In this document: piece by piece, positions 5,950 to 10,843 of the stretch
How positions within the stretch are numbered: the stretch's first letter is position 1
Layout: each line of letters opens with the position of its first letter
DNA from: Patescibacteria group bacterium
Lineage (GTDB): Bacteria > Patescibacteriota > Microgenomatia > UBA10105 > UBA927
Assembly (NCBI GenBank): GCA_003545435.1
Contig: DPYI01000072.1
Location: forward strand, 1 to 10,843
Direction: 5' to 3'
DNA length: 10,843 bases
The notes under the pieces: generated by a model
Told to the model about the DNA's origin: nothing
The model's database searches: none
Seen by the model: only the letters and a program-made list of their open reading frames with translations
Made by a program: the position numbers and the translations under genes

Positions 5950-6239
5950 TCTTAAGGCTTATCCGTTTTTATCAAAAATACTTATCTCCTGATACAGGTA
6001 TCCTAAAAACGTTGTACCTGGTGGACTCCGCATGTAGATTCAAACCCACGTGCAGTGAGTACATGTACCATGCTATCGATCGGTATGGTATAATGAAGGG
6101 TATAATCTTGGGCTTGAGGCGAATTCTTCGTTGTCACCCATGGAGTACGGGCGGATACGATCCGGTACCATTAGGTAAATCCGAAATTCGAATATCGAAA
6201 TTCGAAACAAAGTCTAAATTCAAATATCTAATATTTTAA
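5937..6239 (+). CDS. yidD: Membrane protein insertion efficiency factor YidD
   Basis: YidD is a small membrane-associated protein that assists YidC in membrane protein insertion. The 100-residue product has the family pattern: an N-terminal amphipathic helix (LRLIRFYQKYLSP), CRFKPTCSEY (33-42), then GIILGLRRILRCHPW and GGYDPVP (72-78). The family usually ends a few residues later. Here about 20 further residues (KSEIRISKFETKSKFKYLIF) are the translation of the left arm of a heptad repeat, so the repeat has lengthened the reading frame. It starts two bases after rnpA and precedes yidC, the standard order. Confidence 0.95.
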   Translation: MKQFVLRLIRFYQKYLSPDTGILKTLYLVDSACRFKPTCSEYMYHAIDRYGIMKGIILGLRRILRCHPWSTGGYDPVPLGKSEIRISKFETKSKFKYLIF

Positions 6240-6298
6240 ACTTTTTGAATTTATATATTTACTATTGTTTCGTATTTCGTGCTTCGAGCTTCGAATTT
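6177..6298. repeat. Heptad-phased inverted repeat between yidD and yidC
   Basis: The left arm (6177-6210) carries CGAA exactly every seven bases (from 6182, 6189, 6196, 6203). The right arm (6265-6298) carries TTCG exactly every seven bases (from 6269, 6276, 6283, 6290). The arms match as reverse complements at 27 of 34 positions by hand count, around a 54-base AT-rich loop. The left arm is coding for the end of YidD; the right arm is noncoding and ends nine bases before the yidC ATG. Confidence 0.85.
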
Positions 6299-6306
6299 TA
6301 TTTTTT

Positions 6307-7122
6307 ATGACCAATCCCAATCTCTGGAACCAACTGCTTGTTTGGCCGATAACGAATCTGCTCATCGCCTTTTACAAGCTGTGTGAGTTTCTTCACATTC
6401 CGGGCCCCATGGGATTTGCCATCATCTTGTTAACCATTTCCATTCGGCTCCTCCTCTACCCTCTCATGCACGTTCAGCTAAAAAGCGCTAAAAAAATGTC
6501 CGATCTTAAACCGCACATTGACGCACTCAACGCAAAACACAAAGACAATAAGCAGGCGCTGCAGCAGGCACAACTTGCTCTCTATAAAGAACACGGAGTA
6601 AATCCGATGGCCGGTTGTTTGCCGACCCTCGTGCAGTTTCCCATCCTCATTGCGCTCTATAACGTTTTTTATCAGCTTTTGGGAAGCACAAATATTTCTG
6701 TGTTCTTAACGGACCTCAACAAAATTCTCTATTTCCCTTTTCTTCACTTAACCAAACTCGACTTTATGTTTCTTGGAGTAAATCTTACAATTAAACCCGG
6801 AGAGTGGCAAAAATACGGCTGGTGGCTTTTATCCGTTCCTCTCATCACTGCACTTCTTCAATGGTGGCAAACAAAATTAATGATGCCCTCCTACGCCAAG
6901 GCTTCGGAGGGTAAACCTATTCTTGCCGTCAACGATACAAAAAAGAATGATGAAAAGAAAACGGATGATATGGGGGATATTCAGAAACAGATGGCTCTGA
7001 TAACTCCCGTCATGTTTGGATTTTTCGCTCTCCAGTTCCCCCTAGGCCTTTCCCTTTATTGGAATGTTTTCGGACTTTTTGGTATTATCCAACAGCTGCA
7101 GATTAATAAATCATCAAAATGA
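6307..7122 (+). CDS. yidC: Membrane protein insertase YidC/Oxa1 family, with an in-frame palindrome insertion
   Basis: YidC inserts proteins into the cytoplasmic membrane, alone or with SecYEG. The 271-residue product is the short form without the large periplasmic domain. It shows the first core helix with the conserved Arg (ISIRLLLYPL, Arg47), the basic coiled cytoplasmic hairpin (KMSDLKPHIDALNAKHKDN), the signature GVNPMAGCLPTLVQFPILIALY (about 97-118) and the final helices FGFFALQFPLGLSLYW. Residues 194-202, PSYAKASEG, encoded by a 26-bp palindrome, sit in a loop followed by a Lys/Asp-rich stretch, so they should be tolerated. I chose the ATG at 6307; the TTG in frame upstream lies within the repeat arm. 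No Shine-Dalgarno is seen, and a weak TTTTAT at 6296-6301 could serve a leaderless start. Confidence 0.95.
   Translation: MTNPNLWNQLLVWPITNLLIAFYKLCEFLHIPGPMGFAIILLTISIRLLLYPLMHVQLKSAKKMSDLKPHIDALNAKHKDNKQALQQAQLALYKEHGVNPMAGCLPTLVQFPILIALYNVFYQLLGSTNISVFLTDLNKILYFPFLHLTKLDFMFLGVNLTIKPGEWQKYGWWLLSVPLITALLQWWQTKLMMPSYAKASEGKPILAVNDTKKNDEKKTDDMGDIQKQMALITPVMFGFFALQFPLGLSLYWNVFGLFGIIQQLQINKSSK
6886..6911. repeat. 26-bp palindromic element embedded in yidC
   Basis: Outer arms CCCTCC (6886-6891) and GGAGGG (6906-6911) and an inner GCC-AA-GGC give an imperfect hairpin. It is translated in frame as PSYAKASEG. I recall similar peptides from other Patescibacteria proteins; this is memory, not a search. 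Confidence 0.75.
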
Positions 7123-7127
7123 TTTAC

Positions 7128-7211
7128 CAACGAATAACGAATTGGTACGAATATACGAATTAAAATGTGTTGACTATTCGTTTATTCGTAGTGTTTATTC
7201 GTAATTCGTTG
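7128..7211. repeat. Long nested inverted repeat between yidC and jag
   Basis: Outer arms 7128-7142 and 7197-7211 match at 14 of 15 positions. Inner arms 7146-7160 and 7176-7190 also match at 14 of 15. They are separated by short unpaired stretches and close on a 15-base loop. The units are CGAAT on the left and ATTCG on the right. The repeat fills nearly the whole spacer and ends 11 bases before the jag ATG. It could act as an RNA hairpin that separates yidC from jag. A weak promoter (TTGACT 7170-7175, GTTTAT 7193-7198) lies inside it. Confidence 0.85.
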
Positions 7212-7222
7212 ATGAATATCAT

Positions 7223-7678
7223 ATGGACAATCTTGAGGTTATAAAACAAATTGCCGAAGAATTATTACATAAACTTGAAATTACCGGCGCTATCTCCGTA
7301 ACCACTGATGAGTCCGGTGCGTACCGCGTGCATATTGAAACAGAGGAAACAGGACTTCTTATCGGCTTCCACGGTCGGACATTGGAAAGCCTCCAAATGA
7401 TACTTGGCATGATAGTCAGCCGAAAGCTTGGTAAATGGGAACGTGTGTATGTCAATGTCGGTGATTACAGGGAAAAACGCGAAGAGGCGCTTATGTACAT
7501 GGCCCAGCGTGCAGCTGAACGGGCGCTTGCCTCCGGCCGGCCCATAGAACTCACAAGACTTTCAGCAGCCGAACGACGCGTCATCCATTTAACCCTCTCC
7601 GGAGATGAACGGGTAAAAACAGAATCCGAAGGCGAAGGCCCTGACCGAAAACTCATTATCTCTCCAAAACTTGCGTAA
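7223..7678 (+). CDS. jag: Jag/KhpB-type RNA-binding protein (KH and R3H domains)
   Basis: The 151-residue product has a KH domain with GFHG (48-51) in LLIGFHGRTLESLQMIL and an R3H domain with the Arg-x3-His motif R118-H122 in AAERRVIHLTL. These domains bind single-stranded nucleic acid. In Gram-positive bacteria KhpB, paired with KhpA, binds many small RNAs and mRNAs and influences cell elongation. The N-terminal Jag domain of longer homologues is missing. The position after yidC is conserved. The ATG at 7223 has no Shine-Dalgarno. The gene end overlaps or nearly touches the next frame, suggesting translational coupling. Confidence 0.94.
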   Translation: MDNLEVIKQIAEELLHKLEITGAISVTTDESGAYRVHIETEETGLLIGFHGRTLESLQMILGMIVSRKLGKWERVYVNVGDYREKREEALMYMAQRAAERALASGRPIELTRLSAAERRVIHLTLSGDERVKTESEGEGPDRKLIISPKLA

Positions 7679-7682
7679 TTTT

Positions 7683-8549
7683 GTGAAGATCACAATTAAA
7701 GAAACGCCTGCAAAAACAATTCTTGTCAAATCCGGACTTCCGGGTACCGACTGGGTGATTAATCCGTATAACGGATGCCCGTTTGCCTGCATGTACTGCT
7801 ATGCAGCTCAAATTGCCCGATGGAAACACCCCAATGACGAATGGGGCTCATATATCGATGTAAAAATAAACGCTCATAACCTGCTTTTTCAGGAATTAAC
7901 GAAGTTGCAAAAGAAAACCGGTACAAAGAATTTCGGTTCCATATTTTTCAGTTCTATTACTGACCCGTACAATGGAGTTGAGGCGAAATATCAATTAACA
8001 AGAAAATGTTTGATGGTATTACGGGATTTCGGGTATGAAGGTGAAATTTCCATTTTGACAAAGTCTCCTTTGGTTACCCGCGATATTGATATACTGAAAA
8101 AACTGAAAAATATTTCAGTGGGATTGACTATTACTTCTCTTGATGATGCGGTTTCCCGATTTCTGGAAGTTCATGCTCCTCCTGTTACCAAACGCATTGA
8201 GGCCCTCTCCGAGCTTCACAAGCGAGGAATCTCAATGTATGCGTTTGTCGGTCCGATGCTTCCCTATGTTGTCCAAAAGGAAAATGAGCTGGAAAAACTT
8301 ATTTATACTCTGAAACAGATTGGGGTAAAAGAAATTTGGTTTGAACACATCAATCTCAATGCAAGAATTAAAGACCGTTTATTTTCATATTTAAGAAAAA
8401 CTAATCCGTCTCTCATCCCGTTATTTGAAAAAACAAAAGTATTTGCCTATCAAAAAAATCTTGATGCTTTAATTTATAAATTTGTGAGAAACCATTCTAT
8501 AAAAATAGGCGGAGGATCAGTTATCCGCCACAATAAGCCTCATAATTAG
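7683..8549 (+). CDS. Radical SAM protein, SplB / Rv2578c-like (COG1533 type)
   Basis: The 288-residue product has NPYNGCPFACMYCYA near the N-terminus, whose cysteines (32, 36 and 39) form the CX3CX2C site for the [4Fe-4S] cluster that cleaves S-adenosylmethionine. Further radical-SAM barrel features are FFSSITDPYNGVEAKYQLTRKCL, ISILTKSPLVTRDI and VGLTITSLDD. The pattern fits the family related to spore photoproduct lyase and to Rv2578c, but I see no evidence for DNA photoproduct repair specifically, and the substrate is unknown. The start is uncertain: GTG at 7683, four bases after the jag stop, is preferred. A TTG at 7671 overlapping jag is possible. Neither has a Shine-Dalgarno, so coupling to jag is likely. 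It carries none of the inserted repeats. Confidence 0.88.
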   Translation: MKITIKETPAKTILVKSGLPGTDWVINPYNGCPFACMYCYAAQIARWKHPNDEWGSYIDVKINAHNLLFQELTKLQKKTGTKNFGSIFFSSITDPYNGVEAKYQLTRKCLMVLRDFGYEGEISILTKSPLVTRDIDILKKLKNISVGLTITSLDDAVSRFLEVHAPPVTKRIEALSELHKRGISMYAFVGPMLPYVVQKENELEKLIYTLKQIGVKEIWFEHINLNARIKDRLFSYLRKTNPSLIPLFEKTKVFAYQKNLDALIYKFVRNHSIKIGGGSVIRHNKPHN

Positions 8550-8569
8550 ATATTCTTCTCTATTCTCTT

Positions 8570-8575
8570 TATAAT
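8570..8575 (+). promoter_or_regulatory. -10 box of the ligase gene, leaderless
   Basis: A consensus TATAAT puts the predicted transcript start at 8582, exactly the A of the ATG. The -35 region (TTAGAT at 8546-8551) is weak. No terminator is visible in the 32-base spacer after the radical SAM gene. Confidence 0.55.
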
Positions 8576-8581
8576 GAAGCC

Positions 8582-10069
8582 ATGCAGCTTCATTTGCTTT
8601 TCTTCTATGCAACAATTCTTCTTCTTCCGACACAGTTGGGTAAACACTTTTTTCCGGATTGGGCGCTGGTCCTTGGGAGACGCCTCGATTATCTCTCCCC
8701 TACTCTTTTCCTCACTGACATTACAATTGTTTTTACAATTTTTTTCTGGCTCCTACAGAAAATTCATAATCCAAAATTCAGAGTTCAGAATATTAAGATA
8801 AATCCAAAAACACTCTTTGTCTCTTTATCTCTTTGTCTCTTTGTTGTTTTGAATATCTTATTTGCCGTCTCTCCTCTTATTGCCTTTTACAAATGGCTCA
8901 AGGTTCTGGAGTTTGTCCTTTTCGGCTTCTATATCGTCAAAACCAAACCATCGTGCTCACGTACGCTCTGGTGTTTGTCATTTGCCGTCCTCTATTCATC
9001 AATAATTGCTATTGCTCAATTTATTCTCCAGCATTCAGTCGGCGGTCTTTTATGGTTTCTCGGGGAACGGACTTTTGATGTCAATACTCCTGGAATTGCA
9101 ACAATACAAATTCTTCCGATTTCAATTTTCCCTGCCTCGCCGGCAGGCAGGAATTTTCAATTTTCAATTTTCAATTTGCGCGAATTCCTTCGTCCTTACG
9201 CAACATTTCCCCACCCGAACGTGCTGGGGGGATTTTTAGCAGTAACCCTGCCTCTTATTATTTTCAATAATATGACTCCGTTATTCAATAAATTTTTACT
9301 GTCCCAACGTGTAAAAAGGCTTAGCTTTGTCGACCCGCTTCGACTCAGCGAGGCGAGCAAAGCTAAGCCTTGGGCTCAAAGAACTATCAGGTCTTTAAAA
9401 ATATTTTGGACAATCACCATAATCCTCGGATGTCTTGCTCTCATCCTCACCTTCTCCCGCAGTTCATGGATGGCAGGCATTATTGGTTTATCCGCTGTGT
9501 TATTACTTCATTTCAAATCTGTTAAAAATTATCCATTTGCCTGCTTCGCTAAAACTTCAGTAATGCGAGTAGTATTTGTGGCATTTGTCGGATTAGTCGG
9601 ATTATTCTTCGTCCTCCCTTATCTAAAAACATTAACACCAGATAGTGAGAGCATTTTTGTAAGAAATGAACTAGCTGGTGCTAGCCTCTCTATTTGGAAA
9701 ACATCACCCATAATTGGCGTGGGGCTTGGCAATTTTCTTGTCGAGCTTCCGAAATACTATCCTCACCGTGATATCTTTTTCCTCCAGCCGGTACATAACA
9801 TTTACCTACTTATCCTAGCAGAAACAGGAATAATCGGGGTTGCCTTTTGCCTATTTTTTCTATGGAAATTATATAAACATATAACGCGTAAGCGTCTATT
9901 TGATATTTGCCTGCCCGCCCTCAGCTCTTGCCGAAGGCAAGTGCAGGCGGGTCATTTGTCATTTGTCATTCTGCTCCTTCTGGGAGCAGCCGATCACTAT
10001 CCCCTCACCCTTCAGCAGGGACAACTCTTGTTAACTATACTCATGTCCTTTAATCTTCGTAGCCGCTGA
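8582..10069 (+). CDS. O-antigen ligase / polymerase-like (Wzy/WaaL) membrane protein
   Basis: The 495-residue protein has about ten to twelve membrane segments. It carries the hallmarks of the Wzy_C / WaaL family: FPHPNVLGGFLAV (209-221) after a membrane segment, FSRSSWMAG (291-299), GVGLGNF (379-385) and QPVHNIYLLILAETGIIG (402-419) near the end of the large outer loop. Such enzymes join or polymerise undecaprenyl-linked glycans outside the membrane; whether this one ligates or polymerises cannot be told. Four repeat-derived segments are built in without breaking the frame: IHNPKFRVQN (61-70), ASPAGRNFQFSIFNLRE (185-201), RLSFVDPLRLSEASKAKP (246-263) and CLPALSSCRRQVQAGH (443-458). These appear to lie in loops or at helix ends. 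No glycosyltransferase neighbours are in the window. It ends 51 bases from the convergent hepT. Confidence 0.88.
   Translation: MQLHLLFFYATILLLPTQLGKHFFPDWALVLGRRLDYLSPTLFLTDITIVFTIFFWLLQKIHNPKFRVQNIKINPKTLFVSLSLCLFVVLNILFAVSPLIAFYKWLKVLEFVLFGFYIVKTKPSCSRTLWCLSFAVLYSSIIAIAQFILQHSVGGLLWFLGERTFDVNTPGIATIQILPISIFPASPAGRNFQFSIFNLREFLRPYATFPHPNVLGGFLAVTLPLIIFNNMTPLFNKFLLSQRVKRLSFVDPLRLSEASKAKPWAQRTIRSLKIFWTITIILGCLALILTFSRSSWMAGIIGLSAVLLLHFKSVKNYPFACFAKTSVMRVVFVAFVGLVGLFFVLPYLKTLTPDSESIFVRNELAGASLSIWKTSPIIGVGLGNFLVELPKYYPHRDIFFLQPVHNIYLLILAETGIIGVAFCLFFLWKLYKHITRKRLFDICLPALSSCRRQVQAGHLSFVILLLLGAADHYPLTLQQGQLLLTILMSFNLRSR
8762..8793. repeat. Degenerate heptad repeat in the ligase gene
   Basis: Units AAAATTC (8773-8779), AGAGTTC (8780-8786) and AGAATAT (8787-8793), with a looser unit before, keep a 7-base period. 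They encode IHNPKFRVQN in a loop between membrane segments. Confidence 0.6.
8813..8844. repeat. Four 8-bp units (CTCTTTGT) in the ligase gene
   Basis: CTCTTTGT, CTCTTTAT, CTCTTTGT, CTCTTTGT in tandem. They encode part of the hydrophobic helix LFVSLSLCLFVV, so here a repeat supplies a membrane segment rather than a loop. Confidence 0.75.
9124..9179. repeat. Heptad array split by a 21-bp palindrome, in the ligase gene
   Basis: AATTTTC units lie at 9124-9130 and then at 9152-9158, 9159-9165 and 9166-9172, with AATTTGC at 9173-9179. Exactly between the first and second sits a GC-rich palindrome (9131-9151) with perfect 7-bp arms CCTGCCT and AGGCAGG. The whole is read in frame. Confidence 0.9.
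9316..9371. repeat. Long hairpin element in the ligase gene
   Basis: Perfect 14-bp arms AAGGCTTAGCTTTG (9316-9329) and CAAAGCTAAGCCTT (9358-9371) flank a 28-base loop that itself contains a repeated TCGAC. It is translated as part of RLSFVDPLRLSEASKAKP. Confidence 0.9.
9909..9973. repeat. Second copy of the 52-bp palindromic element plus heptads, in the ligase gene
   Basis: 9909-9960 matches 2831-2882 in recF at 47 of 52 positions. Here the inner stem is perfect: CTTGCC, loop GAA, GGCAAG. It runs into heptads CATTTGT (9953-9959), CATTTGT (9960-9966) and CATTCTG (9967-9973). It encodes CLPALSSCRRQVQAGH and the start of the last membrane helix. Confidence 0.9.
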
Positions 10070-10120
10070 CGTGTCCACCAAAATTTTAACGAAGGAGTTT
10101 ATTTTTATTTTTATTTCTTA

Positions 10121-10465
10121 TTATCCGGACGTTTGAAGGAATGATTCTATCTGTTTTTTTAAAACCGGAATATCTTTCTTTACCATACCCCATGTTTTCT
10201 TCTCATCAATGGAAAAATATTCATGGATCAATCGATTTCTCGCTCCAACGATTGACCGCCAAGGAACATCAACTGCTTTCACCTTTAATTTCTTGCTTAT
10301 GTGAGTTACTGCTTCTCCAATGATCTCAAGTTTTCGAAGAACAGCGCTTTGGAAATAATCATCCGTACGAAAATGATGAAGTGTTTTCCCTTTTGTAAAA
10401 AGCTCAATGGCGCGTATCGCATCCCGAATATGAAGAAAATACGGTAAATCAATTTTTTGCTTCAT
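10121..10465 (-). CDS. hepT: HepT-like HEPN toxin / ribonuclease (DUF86)
   Basis: The 114-residue, largely helical product has the HEPN motif Arg-x4-His-x-Tyr as R76-NRLI-H81-E-Y83, the catalytic site of HEPN ribonucleases. The motif LRKLEIIGEAV (43-53) is typical of DUF86/HepT. The partner MntA lies directly upstream. In the studied MntA-HepT pair the antitoxin adenylylates the motif tyrosine and silences the toxin. The start ATG at 10465 overlaps the mntA end by 17 bases with no Shine-Dalgarno, so coupled translation is likely. All key residues are present. It converges with the ligase gene, and the 51-base spacer (10070-10120) has T-rich sequence but no clear hairpin. Confidence 0.93.
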   Translation of the reverse strand: MKQKIDLPYFLHIRDAIRAIELFTKGKTLHHFRTDDYFQSAVLRKLEIIGEAVTHISKKLKVKAVDVPWRSIVGARNRLIHEYFSIDEKKTWGMVKKDIPVLKKQIESFLQTSG

Positions 10466-10751
10466 AAAAAGGGATAACCTGTGAAAACACTCTATCCCGA
10501 ATATAGGGAGATACGCTTTGTTTGGTTACAAGATCAACCGGTACCCCGAGCAGTTCTTCCAGTTGTATTTGAAGTTCCGCCATACCCAAGAGAGTCATTT
10601 TTGATTTCGGAAAAAAATCAACCAAAATATCATAATCGCTTTTTTTCCGATGATCTTTCCGTACGCGCGAGCCGAAAAGTCCGGCATACGACACTCCATA
10701 CTTACGTAGAGCATCACATACTTTTTCATACTGGGGAATAACCGGTTGCAT
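10449..10751 (-). CDS. mntA: MntA-like minimal nucleotidyltransferase antitoxin
   Basis: The 100-residue product has the nucleotidyltransferase signature GS-x10-DxD: G27-S28, ten residues, then D39-Y-D41, followed by the third acidic residue in VPVDLV (D73). This is the minimal nucleotidyltransferase fold found as antitoxin next to HepT, where it transfers AMP to the toxin. The ATG at 10751 is chosen because MQPVIPQYEKV starts the family-like helix and a TATAAT lies ten bases upstream. A TTG at 10793 in the same frame would add 14 residues from the promoter region and is unlikely. The order antitoxin then toxin and the overlap of frames fit a single transcript. Confidence 0.92.
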   Translation of the reverse strand: MQPVIPQYEKVCDALRKYGVSYAGLFGSRVRKDHRKKSDYDILVDFFPKSKMTLLGMAELQIQLEELLGVPVDLVTKQSVSPYIRDRVFSQVIPFYEAKN

Positions 10752-10758
10752 AGTACTT

Positions 10759-10764
10759 ATTATA
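10759..10764 (-). promoter_or_regulatory. -10 box of the mntA-hepT operon, leaderless
   Basis: On the minus strand a consensus TATAAT (10764-10759) gives a predicted transcript start at 10752, one base before the mntA ATG. TTGACC at 10790-10785 is a fair -35 match but the spacing of 20 bases is long. Confidence 0.5.
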
Positions 10765-10798
10765 CTACTGAATACGACACATAAGGTCAACAACCTAA

Positions 10799-10843
10799 GG
10801 GCTCGTTCGTAAATGGCTTCATGGGTATTTACGAATACGACCC
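10799..10843. repeat. Palindromic element at the right edge
   Basis: Perfect 9-bp arms TTCGTAAAT (10806-10814) and ATTTACGAA (10827-10835) surround a 12-base loop. The outer ends GGG (10799) and CCC (10843) extend the symmetry. The element may continue beyond the window. It lies upstream of mntA. Confidence 0.65.

Noticed and set aside
8582..10069. Ligase gene as a pseudogene because of the many insertions
   Set aside because: The frame is open over 495 codons, all family motifs are in order, and the promoter is a consensus -10.
10070..10120. Bidirectional terminator between the convergent ligase and hepT genes
   Set aside because: There is a T-rich stretch but no inverted repeat of useful length.

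Overview
The window reads as a chromosomal segment of a bacterium with a small, compact genome, most likely a member of the Candidate Phyla Radiation (Patescibacteria), and possibly of the Microgenomates. This is inference. It rests on short intergenic spacers, start codons that mostly lack a Shine-Dalgarno sequence and sit just downstream of a -10 box, minimal versions of housekeeping proteins, and small repeats and palindromes that lie inside protein genes without breaking the frame. The genetic code is standard: UGA is used as stop and never in frame.

Left part (1-3703), all on the minus strand: recF, nnrD (ADP-dependent NAD(P)H-hydrate dehydratase), an unrecognised 80-aa gene and a Fic-family AMPylator that runs off the left edge. 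A divergent control region follows (3704-3881), with an extended -10 for recF, a 32-bp imperfect palindrome, a 26-bp perfect palindrome, and a promoter plus strong ribosome binding site for a 70-aa gene of unknown function.

Centre (4228-8549), all on the plus strand: the conserved rpmH - rnpA - yidD - yidC - jag(khpB) cluster, which makes ribosomal protein L34, the RNase P protein, the membrane insertion pair and an RNA-binding KH/R3H protein. A major facilitator transporter is inserted between rpmH and rnpA. A radical SAM enzyme is coupled to jag. dnaA and dnaN, which in many bacteria lie between rpmH and recF, are absent from this interval.

Right part (8582-10843): an O-antigen ligase/polymerase-like membrane protein on the plus strand. 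Convergent to it is a HepT (HEPN) / MntA (minimal nucleotidyltransferase) toxin-antitoxin pair on the minus strand.

Two layers of structure are not explained by the genes. First, a family of ~7-bp AT-rich repeat units occurs both as in-frame arrays within genes (nnrD, the ligase) and as long inverted repeats that fill three spacers (before nnrD, yidC and jag). Second, GC-rich palindromic elements are embedded in frame in recF, yidC and the ligase. One ~52-bp element has two copies (47/52 identical by hand count), one read as part of recF and the other as part of the ligase, from opposite element strands. In the ligase a 21-bp palindrome sits exactly between heptad units. No transposase is visible in the window. 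Separately, seven genes (fic, nnrD, recF, rpmH, rnpA, the ligase, mntA) have a -10 box placed so that the predicted transcript starts at or within about five bases of the start codon, whereas the two small unknown genes have strong Shine-Dalgarno sequences.
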